In this document: positions 1 to 7,400 of the stretch, piece after piece
Numbering within the stretch: the first letter of the stretch is position 1
Layout: each line of letters opens with the position of its first letter
From: an uncultured Acidimicrobiales bacterium
GTDB lineage: Bacteria > Actinomycetota > Acidimicrobiia > Acidimicrobiales > SHLQ01
Reading direction: 5' to 3'
Assembly (NCBI GenBank): GCA_938041035.1
Contig: CALHYX010000029.1
Coordinates: forward strand, 62,001 to 126,000
Length of the DNA: 64,000 nt
The notes under the pieces: model-generated
The model's database searches: none
Told to the model about the DNA's origin: nothing
The model's input: the letters and a program-made list of their open reading frames with translations, nothing else
Program-made: the position numbers and the translations under genes

Positions 1-608
1 GCGAGGTGCGCTCGCGCCGCGCCGACCGAGGGCGCGAGTCGGGCGACGCCGAGCGTGATCGTGGTGGCGAGCAGCGCCGTGCCGGCCCACACCACCAGAG
101 CCGTGGTGCCGGTCGCCGAGGCCGCGAGGCCGAGCGGCAGCGCAACGATGAGGGCCACCAGCCAAAGGAGGTCGATCGTCAGGGCCCGTCGACCGACACC
201 GCGATTCAACGCACCGATGCGAACGCCATCGTGCACCGCCACGGCCAGATACCCGAACGCGCCCACCGCCAGCACGGGTTCACCCGCCACCATCGCGAGG
301 ATGCCCCCGCCGACTGCGAGGGGCCCCGCGACCATCACCGTCGCCGACACCGCGCCGAGGAAGGGACGCTCATCGGCACCGTCGGTCGTCGCATCCGCCA
401 GCGCCACCGGATGGCTGATCAGCGCCCGCAGCACCTCGTTGATCACGATGACCGCCGTCAACACGATGGCGACATCGGCAAAGACCGATTCGTCGAGCGC
501 CCGGGCGGTGATCACCACCGTGGCGAGGCTCCGCAGGCTCGACACAACCTGGGATCCGACACCGAGGAGGCTCTGTTCGGGAACCGTGGACCGCGCTCGA
601 TCGAACAC
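1..608 (-). CDS. Polytopic membrane protein (partial, runs off left edge)
   Basis: Translation starts at a GTG at 608, six bases after the stop of the upstream glycosyltransferase gene, and stays open to the window edge. About 200 residues are visible and the C-terminus is missing. The visible part is mostly hydrophobic segments (for example AVIVINEVLRALI, GPLAVGGGILAMVAG and DLLWLVALIVALPLG) separated by short loops. Its pairing with a glycosyltransferase suggests a polysaccharide flippase or a related envelope-assembly membrane protein. No diagnostic motif is visible in the fragment, so the role is inferred from context only. It is probably co-transcribed with the glycosyltransferase. Confidence 0.7.
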   Translation of the reverse strand, partial: MFDRARSTVPEQSLLGVGSQVVSSLRSLATVVITARALDESVFADVAIVLTAVIVINEVLRALISHPVALADATTDGADERPFLGAVSATVMVAGPLAVGGGILAMVAGEPVLAVGAFGYLAVAVHDGVRIGALNRGVGRRALTIDLLWLVALIVALPLGLAASATGTTALVVWAGTALLATTITLGVARLAPSVGAARAHL

Positions 609-614
609 TGCGCC

Positions 615-1511
615 CTACCGCCAGGCGTTGGGCTGGGACCGACCGAAGCGGGCCCCGACCTCGGCCAACAGCCGCACCGCCAGGTACACCGCGACATCGC
701 GCGGCCGCTGCCGGGTCCCACCGAAGTAGGGACGCCGCTGGGTCTGATGGCGCGGCGCGTGATCGATGGCGAGGTCCGGATAGCGCAGGTCGATCTGGCG
801 GTTGCCCCGAGCCCACCGGGCCTGTTGGCGCAACAGGTCGATCGGCGAGTCGGGAAACGGATAGTCGATGCGCGCGTTCGGTATCCGCAACCGCAGCGAC
901 GGGTCGACCGCGATGGTGAGGTAGCGGTCGTCAGCGAGGGAATCGGGAAAACGACGAAGCGATTCCAGAGCCCGCCGATCGAGGGCAAAGAGACCGGGCA
1001 CCACATCGCCGGAGCGCAGGTAGGGCGAGGCCCGGTAGCAGCGGGCATACGACCGCACGATGCCCGACGCGGAGTCCGGGTAAGCCGGCGTCGCCGATGC
1101 CAACGCGAGGTCACACGACAACAGCGACTCCTCGAGTCGCCACAGGGCGTCGGGGGCGGGGACCACGTCGGCATCACACAGGAACGTGACGGTGCGGCCG
1201 GGCACCTCATCGAGTCCGAGGTTCAACGCGTGCCATTTGCCGGGCACGTCGGTCTCGACGACGCGCAGGTGCCAGCCACGACGCTCGAACCGTTCGCCGA
1301 ATTTGGCGGCGCACTCTGCGCCGTCGTCGGCGGAATCGTTGAACACCACCACGACATCGACCGATGTGTCATAGCGCTGTTCGAGCAGTTGATCGAGCAG
1401 ACGGTTCAGCGAACGGGAGTCGTTTCGAGCCGGAACGATGAATGCCGCGGTCGGCTTATCAGGTGCCGACGACGAAGCGCCGCGGACGCCGTTCGAGAGA
1501 TACGAGCTCAC
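615..1511 (-). CDS. Family 2 glycosyltransferase
   Basis: This 298-residue protein has the GT-A fold of family 2 glycosyltransferases, which transfer a sugar from a nucleotide sugar. It opens with AAFIVPARNDSRSLNRLL near residues 22-39. The DAD metal/nucleotide motif is at residues 113-115 (LCDADVV), and a QxxRW-type motif (QQARWARGN) lies in the C-terminal third. No membrane helix or signal peptide is evident, so it probably acts on the cytoplasmic face. The GTG at 1511 follows a TAGCCT box by six bases, which argues for a leaderless start. The downstream membrane protein suggests a surface polysaccharide pathway. The sugar and acceptor cannot be told from sequence. Confidence 0.88.
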   Translation of the reverse strand: MSSYLSNGVRGASSSAPDKPTAAFIVPARNDSRSLNRLLDQLLEQRYDTSVDVVVVFNDSADDGAECAAKFGERFERRGWHLRVVETDVPGKWHALNLGLDEVPGRTVTFLCDADVVPAPDALWRLEESLLSCDLALASATPAYPDSASGIVRSYARCYRASPYLRSGDVVPGLFALDRRALESLRRFPDSLADDRYLTIAVDPSLRLRIPNARIDYPFPDSPIDLLRQQARWARGNRQIDLRYPDLAIDHAPRHQTQRRPYFGGTRQRPRDVAVYLAVRLLAEVGARFGRSQPNAWR

Positions 1512-1517
1512 GGCGCG

Positions 1518-1523
1518 AGGCTA
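1518..1523 (-). promoter_or_regulatory. -10 box of the glycosyltransferase gene
   Basis: On the minus strand TAGCCT lies six bases before the GTG at 1511. This is the TANNNT-plus-short-spacer arrangement of leaderless actinobacterial transcripts. No convincing -35 is visible. Confidence 0.45.
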
Positions 1524-1597
1524 CAAGGGGGCCGAAGCCGGGCGAAACACGACTGCGTCAGCCCGCCCGGGCGCAACCAAGCGGGACCGAACGCCGA

Positions 1598-1603
1598 TAA
1601 CGT
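1598..1603 (+). promoter_or_regulatory. -10 box of the FKBP gene
   Basis: TAACGT is followed by eight bases and then the ATG at 1612. There is no Shine-Dalgarno sequence, so a leaderless start is likely. Confidence 0.4.
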
Positions 1604-1611
1604 CTGCGTCC

Positions 1612-1986
1612 ATGACTGACCAAAAGCCCCAGATCACCGTGCCCGAAGGCGCCGCTCCCACCGAGCTCGTCATCGAGGACCTCGTCGTCGGCGACGGCGC
1701 CGAAGCCACCGCCGGCATGCAGGTCACCGTCGACTACGTCGGCGTGTCGTGGTCGACGGGCGCCGAGTTCGACGCCTCGTGGAACCGCAACGACACCTTT
1801 GCCTTCGGTCTCGGCGCCGGTCAGGTCATCCCGGGCTGGGATCAGGGCGTGCAGGGGATGAAGGTCGGCGGTCGGCGCCAGCTCACCATCCCACCCGACA
1901 TGGCCTACGGCCCCGCTGGTGCCGGTGGGGTGATCGGCCCGAACGAAACCCTGATCTTCGTCGTCGACCTGCGCGGCCTCGGCTAG
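1612..1986 (+). CDS. FKBP-type peptidyl-prolyl cis-trans isomerase
   Basis: A single-domain FKBP of 124 residues, the usual size for a stand-alone cytosolic member. Family landmarks appear in order: VDYVG, FDASW, VIPGWDQGV, the AYGPAGAGG loop and the closing TLIFVVDL strand. These residues line the proline-binding pocket, so an active isomerase or chaperone is expected. There is no signal peptide. The ATG at 1612 is chosen because the FKBP fold starts shortly after it and a TAACGT box precedes it. The gene converges on the MMPL transporter, with only two bases between the two stop codons. Confidence 0.93.
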   Translation: MTDQKPQITVPEGAAPTELVIEDLVVGDGAEATAGMQVTVDYVGVSWSTGAEFDASWNRNDTFAFGLGAGQVIPGWDQGVQGMKVGGRRQLTIPPDMAYGPAGAGGVIGPNETLIFVVDLRGLG

Positions 1987-1988
1987 AT

Positions 1989-4394
1989 CTAGACGTTCAC
2001 CAGATCGCGGTCCGGCGGCGCGTCGGGGGTGTCGGTTGGGCCCAGCCCACCGGAACCCCCGTGCCCGTCGGCATCGTCGTCGCCCGCATCATCGTCGGCA
2101 TCATCGTCGGCATCATCGTCACGGGCATCGCCGTGATGACCGCCTTCGACGTCGACGTTGGGCAAAAGGCGATCGAGCCAACCCGGGAGCCACCAGTTCC
2201 GGTCGCCCAGCAGTTCCATGGTGGCCGGCACCAGCAGCAGACGAACGATGGTGGCGTCGAGCAAAATCGCGATGGCGAGCCCGCTGCCGAACAGCTTGAT
2301 GATGCGGTCGGCTTCGAGCAGGAAACTGCCGAAGACGAACACCATGATCGCCGCGGCCGCGGTGATGACGCGAGCGGTCGAGGCCAAGCCATCGGCCACG
2401 GCGGACGCGTTGTCGCCGGTGCGGTCGTATTCCTCTTTCACTCGCGAGAGCAGGAACACCTCGTAGTCCATCGAGAGGCCGAAGACGATGGCGAACATCA
2501 TCATGGGGATAAACGGTTCGATCGGTCCGCCCTTGCCGACCCCGACCAGGTCGATGAACCAACCCCACTGGAAGACGGCCACGATGATGCCGTACGCCGC
2601 ACCGATCGACAGCAGGTTCATGATCACGGCCTTCAACGGCACCAGGATCGACCGGAACACGACCATCAGCAACAGGAACGACAGCGTCAGCACCGCCCCG
2701 AAGAAGACGGGGATTCGGCGCGACAGGTAGCTGGAGAAGTCGACGCCGACGGCCACGCTGCCGGTAACGGAAACGTCGAGATCAGACCCGGCGACGGCGG
2801 CGGGCAGCACGTCGTCGCGCAGCCGCTCGACCAGCTCGGCCGTGGCCGCGTCCTGCGGCGAGGTGCTCGGCACGACGAACCATCGCACCGCGGTGGGGTT
2901 GCCCAGGTCGTTGGGTTGGGGCGGGCTGGCAAAGGCGATGCCTTCGGCTTCGCCGAGGGCACTCGATACCGCCATGGCCGCGGCGACGTCGCCGGCGTCG
3001 GCTTCGGCGACGAGGATCAGCGGGCCGTTGAACCCGGGGCCGAATCCATCGGCCAACAGGTCATAGGCCTGCCGGGTGGTGGTCTCCTCCGGGAAGTTCC
3101 CGGCGTCGCCGAAGCCGAGCCGCAACGACAGAACGGGCAGCGTAAGGATCAACAGGGCGAGCGTACCAACGATGACAAAGGGCCACGGCCGGCGCTGGAT
3201 GCTACGGCTCCAGCGGTACGGCAGGGTTTGCTCGACCGGCTTTTCCCGTCGCGGCGGCAGGGCCTGCTTGAGCGCCGGAACAAAGAAACCGAGAACCATC
3301 ACGATGGCGGCGAGCGGCAGCGCGATCTGGGTGATCTCCGGGCGGCCGATGCCGACCCCGACGAGGCCGAGCGCAACCAGGGCGGCACCGATGAGGCCGC
3401 GTCGGCGGGTGATGCCGAGGCGATCGCCGGCGAAGCCGAGCAACGCCGGCAGCAGCGTGACCGAGGCCACCATGGTGACGAACACGGTCACGGAGGCCCC
3501 GATGGCCAGACCGCTGACGAACGCCAGGCCGATCAACAACATGCCGAGGAGCGAGATCACCACGGTCATGCCGGCGAAGAGCACGGCGCGACCGGCGGTG
3601 TCGATGGCGATGGCGGCGGCGTCCGACGACGAGCGACCGGCGGCCAGTTCCTCACGAAATCGGGTGACGATGAACAGCGCATAGTCGATACCCACACCCA
3701 GCCCGATCATCACCCCGAGCACCGGGGTGAACTCGGGCATCTCGATCGCGTTGGTGAGCAGGGCCACAACGGCCGAGCCGGCACCGATGCCGGCCAACGC
3801 GGTACCGATGGGCAGGCCCATGGCGAGCACGGACCCGAACGCGGCGATGAGAATGAAGATGGCAAACGCCAAACCCAACACCTCGGATTCCGGCGGTTCG
3901 AACTCGGCGAACAGATCGTTGCCGTACTCGATGCGGACGCCGTCGAGGGCGGGGGCGAGTTCCTGGATCGCGTCGCCGAACTCGATCCGTTCGCTGTCGG
4001 TCAACTCCAGCGGGCCTTCGACCGAGGCGAAGGCGACCGTGCCCGCCGGGTTGGTCTGGCCGATGCCGTCTGGCGCGTAGGGGCTGGTGAGCTCGACGTC
4101 GTCGAGTTCGGCCGCGGCGGCGAAGAACGCCGTCATGGGTTCGCGGACCTCGGGAGCGGTGACGTCGTCGGCTTCGAAGACGATCTGTCCGGACAAACCC
4201 GAACCGGCGCCGCCGAAGTGTTCATCGAGCAGATCAAAGCCGTCGCTGGCGCCGCCATCGGGAACGGTGAATCCGGCGCCGAAGCCACTGCCGACCACCT
4301 GGAGAAGGCCGATCAGTCCAACCAGCAGCAGGCCCCAGCCGGCCAGCACGATGCGCCGCCGATCGTGACACCAACGTCCGAGTGAGCTGAGCAT
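1989..4394 (-). CDS. MMPL/RND-superfamily membrane transporter
   Basis: A protein of 801 residues with the duplicated RND-type layout: a first helix, a large extracytoplasmic loop, a bundle of helices, then a repeat of the same plan. The proton-relay type motifs are GVGIDYALFIVTRF in the first half and GLSMDYEVFLLSRV in the second, as in MMPL proteins that export lipids or drugs. The start at 4394 is preferred over an upstream ATG at 4439 because a GGAGG sits seven bases before it and the first helix follows directly. The C-terminal tail is unusual: a run rich in Asp, Ala, His and Gly encoded by 12-bp repeats. The exported substrate is unknown. Confidence 0.9.
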   Translation of the reverse strand: MLSSLGRWCHDRRRIVLAGWGLLLVGLIGLLQVVGSGFGAGFTVPDGGASDGFDLLDEHFGGAGSGLSGQIVFEADDVTAPEVREPMTAFFAAAAELDDVELTSPYAPDGIGQTNPAGTVAFASVEGPLELTDSERIEFGDAIQELAPALDGVRIEYGNDLFAEFEPPESEVLGLAFAIFILIAAFGSVLAMGLPIGTALAGIGAGSAVVALLTNAIEMPEFTPVLGVMIGLGVGIDYALFIVTRFREELAAGRSSSDAAAIAIDTAGRAVLFAGMTVVISLLGMLLIGLAFVSGLAIGASVTVFVTMVASVTLLPALLGFAGDRLGITRRRGLIGAALVALGLVGVGIGRPEITQIALPLAAIVMVLGFFVPALKQALPPRREKPVEQTLPYRWSRSIQRRPWPFVIVGTLALLILTLPVLSLRLGFGDAGNFPEETTTRQAYDLLADGFGPGFNGPLILVAEADAGDVAAAMAVSSALGEAEGIAFASPPQPNDLGNPTAVRWFVVPSTSPQDAATAELVERLRDDVLPAAVAGSDLDVSVTGSVAVGVDFSSYLSRRIPVFFGAVLTLSFLLLMVVFRSILVPLKAVIMNLLSIGAAYGIIVAVFQWGWFIDLVGVGKGGPIEPFIPMMMFAIVFGLSMDYEVFLLSRVKEEYDRTGDNASAVADGLASTARVITAAAAIMVFVFGSFLLEADRIIKLFGSGLAIAILLDATIVRLLLVPATMELLGDRNWWLPGWLDRLLPNVDVEGGHHGDARDDDADDDADDDAGDDDADGHGGSGGLGPTDTPDAPPDRDLVNV
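2086..2121 (+). repeat. 12-bp tandem repeat in the transporter C-terminus
   Basis: Three near-perfect copies of GCATCATCGTCG (2086-2097, 2098-2109, 2110-2121), with degenerate copies on the left. Read on the minus strand they encode a DDAD-type acidic run. The unit is a multiple of three, so copy-number change would keep the frame. Confidence 0.85.
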
Positions 4395-4502
4395 GAGAAG
4401 CCTCCGGCGGGTGCGATGGCCAGGGGGACCCGCACCCATCTATCCAATCGGCTCGGGCGAGCGAAACTACAACCGTGCTTTCGGTCCTTTGTCACGTCCA
4501 TC

Positions 4503-4508
4503 TACCCT
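4503..4508 (+). promoter_or_regulatory. -10 box in front of a leaderless mini-ORF
   Basis: TACCCT is followed by seven bases and then the ATG at 4516 of a 16-codon open frame. It lies in the divergent region between the MMPL and J-domain genes. Confidence 0.45.
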
Positions 4509-4515
4509 GGGCGAC

Positions 4516-4566
4516 ATGGCCATTCCCCTCCATCGGAGTCTCCCCGTTCCGAGCGTGCGCCGTTGA
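4516..4566 (+). CDS. Leaderless leader peptide MAIPLHRSLPVPSVRR (candidate)
   Basis: A 16-residue open frame starts seven bases after a TACCCT box. Its TGA stop overlaps the TTG start of the J-domain gene in a TTGA arrangement. The J-domain start has no Shine-Dalgarno sequence, so translation could reach it by termination and reinitiation from this frame. The peptide ends in Arg-Arg, as do two other mini-ORFs in this window. There is no family evidence, and the call rests on the geometry alone. Confidence 0.4.
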   Translation: MAIPLHRSLPVPSVRR

Positions 4567-5108
4567 CCCACTACGACACGCTCGGCGTTCGCGCCAGTGC
4601 GTCCGCAGACGAGATCGAGCGGGCGTATCGGGCGATCGCCAAGGTGGTGCACCCCGACGCGGGCGGCGACCGGATCACCTTTGGCCTCCTGAACGAGTCC
4701 TACGGCGTCCTCGCCGACCCCGATTCGCGGGCGGCCTACGACCGCGAGTTGGCCGCGGGCGTTCGGGCCGAGGACCCATCGGCCCGACGCCGGTCGGCGA
4801 GGACGGGACCAGCCGCGAACAACCCCGCCCCGCCAGGCCGGCGTCGAAAGAAGGGATCGTGGAAGACCGGGTCGTGGCTACCGACTCCGGGCCAGCAACC
4901 GCCGAAACGCCAGTTGTTCACCGAACACGACGTCGAAACGATGCTGTTCTACCTCGCCGCTGCGGGTTTCGTCGTCTTCGTACTGATCCCGGCCGGGATC
5001 ATCACTGCGAACACCGACCTGCCCCTGGAAGTCACCATTCCCGGCGTCGCCGTCGTGGTGGGCGCCATCGTCGGGGTCTGGTGGCTGCGCAAGCGCCGCG
5101 AGGAGTAG
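4563..5108 (+). CDS. J-domain (DnaJ-like) membrane protein
   Basis: A protein of 181 residues. Residues 1-62 form a J domain with the HPD motif at residues 30-32, which stimulates Hsp70 ATPase. A basic Pro/Lys/Arg-rich linker follows (about 70-115), then two membrane segments (about 127-150 and 157-176) and a short basic tail. The domain order places the J domain in the cytoplasm, so it would recruit DnaK to the membrane. The start is a TTG at 4563, chosen because the J domain begins at the next residue and the TTG overlaps the stop of a leader peptide. An upstream in-frame ATG at 4416 would add 49 residues with no similarity to the fold. Confidence 0.83.
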   Translation: MTHYDTLGVRASASADEIERAYRAIAKVVHPDAGGDRITFGLLNESYGVLADPDSRAAYDRELAAGVRAEDPSARRRSARTGPAANNPAPPGRRRKKGSWKTGSWLPTPGQQPPKRQLFTEHDVETMLFYLAAAGFVVFVLIPAGIITANTDLPLEVTIPGVAVVVGAIVGVWWLRKRREE

Positions 5109-5136
5109 TTCAGAGCAATCACCGCCCGAACGCGAC

Positions 5137-5168
5137 GTGACGCCCGGCCTCTGGGAGCCGGGCGTCAC
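5137..5168 (+). terminator. Perfect inverted repeat after the J-domain gene
   Basis: GTGACGCCCGGC and GCCGGGCGTCAC form a 12-bp stem with an 8-base loop, 28 bases after the stop. It lacks a T-run, so it may be an I-shaped actinobacterial terminator. Lying between convergent genes, it could serve both. Confidence 0.6.
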
Positions 5169-5270
5169 GCCCGCCGTTTCGCCGCTGTTCATCCAGCCAA
5201 ACTGTGGGTGGGCTGAACGACGTCAGGAAACGGATCTCATCCGACCTCGGCAAACCCGAGGTTCTCGGAT

Positions 5271-6635
5271 CTACTGCACGCGGGTGATCGTGACGGTGAC
5301 GGTCGGGTCGTCCCAGTCGTGGATCGACGGCACGAGGTCATAGCCACCGGAGATGCCGGGGTGGTGGGCAATGACGCCACCTTCGGCGAGCGCCGGGTTG
5401 GTGGCACCGGTACCGGCACCACCGGAATCAACCCCGGTCAGCGGACCGCACGGCGGAACGATGTCGTCGAAGTCCTCGGTGTTGATCTCGGTACCGGCGT
5501 CGTAGCCGCGGGTGTCGATCGACACCGTGTCGCCAACGTTGCCGGGCAGGCGCAACTGGTCGATGCCGGTGAAGCCGTCGTTGGTGCAGATCAGCATCGA
5601 CGCAAACGACACGAACCGGCTCCAACGGGCGCCGTAGAGATCGAGCGTCTGGCTCTCACCCGGAAGGACCGGGCCGGCGCCAACGGACAGGCTGGCCATG
5701 CCGCGCGGCACATTCTCCAGGCTCGTCACGAGACCGGGGACGTCGCCGTTCTCGGCGACACCCTGGATCGCAGCCGAGGCGGGAGCGCCGACGTCGAACA
5801 GATCGACGGCGTAGTTGTGCGAGGCGAAGACCGGCGGCGTCAACGGCTGACCGGTCGTGTTGTTGGTCACGGTGACCTCGTACTTGCGGGCGTTGTCGAT
5901 TCGGGTCACGGTCACCTTGGCGACCGGGTCGTCCCAGTCGTGGATGGCCGGGTCGAGATCGTCGCTACCGGCGATACCGGGGTGGACGGTGATGACGCCA
6001 CCTTCGGCGAGCGCCGGGTTGGTGGCACCGGTGCCGGCACCACCGGAATCAACTCCGGTCAGCGGGCCACACGGCGGAACGAGATCGTCGAAGTCCTCGG
6101 TGTTGATCTCGGTACCGGCGTCGTAGCCCCGGAGGAAGGTGACCGCCTGCTTCCCGGCCACGCCAGGAGTGCGGAGCGAGTCGAGGCCGGTGAAGCCGTC
6201 GTTGGTGCAGATCAGCATCGAGGCAATCGAGAGACGGCGGTGGCCACGCGGCGCTTCCACCTCGACGGTGACCGACTCGCCACCGAGGAGCGGTCCGTCA
6301 CCGGCGACGGTGACGCCGCTGACCCGACGAATGCCGTCGAACGAGCCGACGAGGCCCGGGACGTCGCCGTTCTCGGCCAGGCCCTGAATGCCGGGCGAGG
6401 CGTGCTCGCCGACCGAGAAGACGTCGGCCGCGCTGTTGTGGGTGACCACAACCGGCGGCGTGAACGGTTGACCACCGGTCAGGTTTTCGATGGTGATGCG
6501 GTAGCGCATCGGGTTCGGATGGCTTCTGCTCTCGGTATCGGCCCCATCGGATTGGGCCGAGACGGGGCTGGCGAAAACGGCGAACATCGCAAACGCCACC
6601 ACCCCCCACACGGCGCGCAGGTACTGTTTCGACAT
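5271..6635 (-). CDS. Exported protein with two spondin-N domains
   Basis: A 454-residue exported protein with a signal peptide ending near VFASPVSAQS. Two tandem copies of the bacterial spondin-N type domain follow, at roughly 43-240 and 249-450. Each copy has the strand YxxTVxNxTxGQPxTPPV, then ASMLICTNDGFTGxD, then YDAGTEINTEDFDD and a Gly/Ala-rich stretch. The family is extracellular and its bacterial role is not established. The ATG at 6635 has GAGGAGA seven bases upstream. The end of each repeat is almost identical at DNA level, pointing to a recent internal duplication or gene conversion. No attachment signal is visible, so it is probably secreted. Confidence 0.85.
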   Translation of the reverse strand: MSKQYLRAVWGVVAFAMFAVFASPVSAQSDGADTESRSHPNPMRYRITIENLTGGQPFTPPVVVTHNSAADVFSVGEHASPGIQGLAENGDVPGLVGSFDGIRRVSGVTVAGDGPLLGGESVTVEVEAPRGHRRLSIASMLICTNDGFTGLDSLRTPGVAGKQAVTFLRGYDAGTEINTEDFDDLVPPCGPLTGVDSGGAGTGATNPALAEGGVITVHPGIAGSDDLDPAIHDWDDPVAKVTVTRIDNARKYEVTVTNNTTGQPLTPPVFASHNYAVDLFDVGAPASAAIQGVAENGDVPGLVTSLENVPRGMASLSVGAGPVLPGESQTLDLYGARWSRFVSFASMLICTNDGFTGIDQLRLPGNVGDTVSIDTRGYDAGTEINTEDFDDIVPPCGPLTGVDSGGAGTGATNPALAEGGVIAHHPGISGGYDLVPSIHDWDDPTVTVTITRVQ

Positions 6636-6667
6636 CGTCGATTCTCCTCATACGTTGGATTGACGAA

Positions 6668-6712
6668 GTCGGGTGCGTGTCGTTTCCAGCGGACGCACCC
6701 GACGCCCTTTTT
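6668..6712 (+). terminator. Hairpin followed by a T-run between divergent genes
   Basis: GTCGGGTGCGT and ACGCACCCGAC form an 11-bp stem with a 14-base loop, followed by GCCCTTTTT on the plus strand. It looks like a rho-independent terminator but no plus-strand gene ends here. It lies 33 bases upstream of the spondin-N gene start and could instead form in that gene's 5' leader. Confidence 0.5.
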
Positions 6713-6902
6713 GGTTACTGGTCACCCAACGTGACCCTGGCCACATCAGTTCCCGAATTCGTAAAGAAACTGAAAAATTCTGTCGATGAACGCGGGTTGG
6801 ACCGGACCAGTCGGTCCCGTCCCGGGGATCCGGCGATGACAGACCCGTGTCGCGAGACCGGTCCGGCCAGGCTCTTGAGCGAGCGATCCCGGCGGCCCGA
6901 CC

Positions 6903-7379
6903 ATGGGGCCCATGACTACACACCCGTCCCTGTCCGTCTCCGTCCCGACTGCATCCGTCGCTGGCGCAGCCATCTCGGCTGCATCCATTCCGGCCGGTGC
7001 CACCGCCCCCCGTCGAGCAAACGCAGTACCGCCGAAACGGCGGCGGCGGCGACTGCTGGCCGCCGCCGCCCTCGTCGCCGCCATGGTGCCGGCGACCGCC
7101 GACACCGCCGCTGCCCAGTCGACCTGCAGCGGATACCCGATCGCCTTCCCGAGCGAGAACACCGCGGTGGGCCTGTACAGCGGCTACACCGGGGATTGTT
7201 ACGTCAGCGTCGAAGCGACGTACACGATCGCCGGGCTCCGCTTTACGAGCGATCCCGTCGTGGGCCTCAACGAGGCCCGCCGGACGGTTTCGGGCCAGCT
7301 CATCGGTATCCGGGCCTGCCTCGCCGACTCCGACACCTGCGACACCTGGGGCGACTTCGGGGGCAGTTCCAGCAAGTGA
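6903..7379 (+). CDS. Small exported protein, family unknown
   Basis: A 158-residue protein (or 155 from the ATG at 6912). About 45 residues of Ala/Ser/Pro-rich sequence precede an RRRRR stretch and a hydrophobic helix ending in AAAQS, which reads as an unusually late signal peptide. The mature part of about 87 residues has five cysteines (CSGYP, GDCYV, RACLADSDTC) that could form disulfides, and it ends in a Gly/Ser tail. I do not recognise the family. Neither start has a clear Shine-Dalgarno sequence. Its neighbours are other exported proteins. Confidence 0.6.
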   Translation: MGPMTTHPSLSVSVPTASVAGAAISAASIPAGATAPRRANAVPPKRRRRRLLAAAALVAAMVPATADTAAAQSTCSGYPIAFPSENTAVGLYSGYTGDCYVSVEATYTIAGLRFTSDPVVGLNEARRTVSGQLIGIRACLADSDTCDTWGDFGGSSSK

Positions 7380-7400
7380 GTGCCTCCCAGGACACAACAC

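Noticed and set aside
1749..4385. Long open frame of about 880 codons opposite the MMPL gene
   Set aside because: Its product is Gly/Arg/His/Asp-rich with no fold signature, as expected for the reverse frame of a high-GC membrane protein gene. The opposing frame has clear family motifs.
4416..4562. Upstream ATG for the J-domain gene
   Set aside because: It would add 49 residues unrelated to J proteins and would run through the divergent promoter region.
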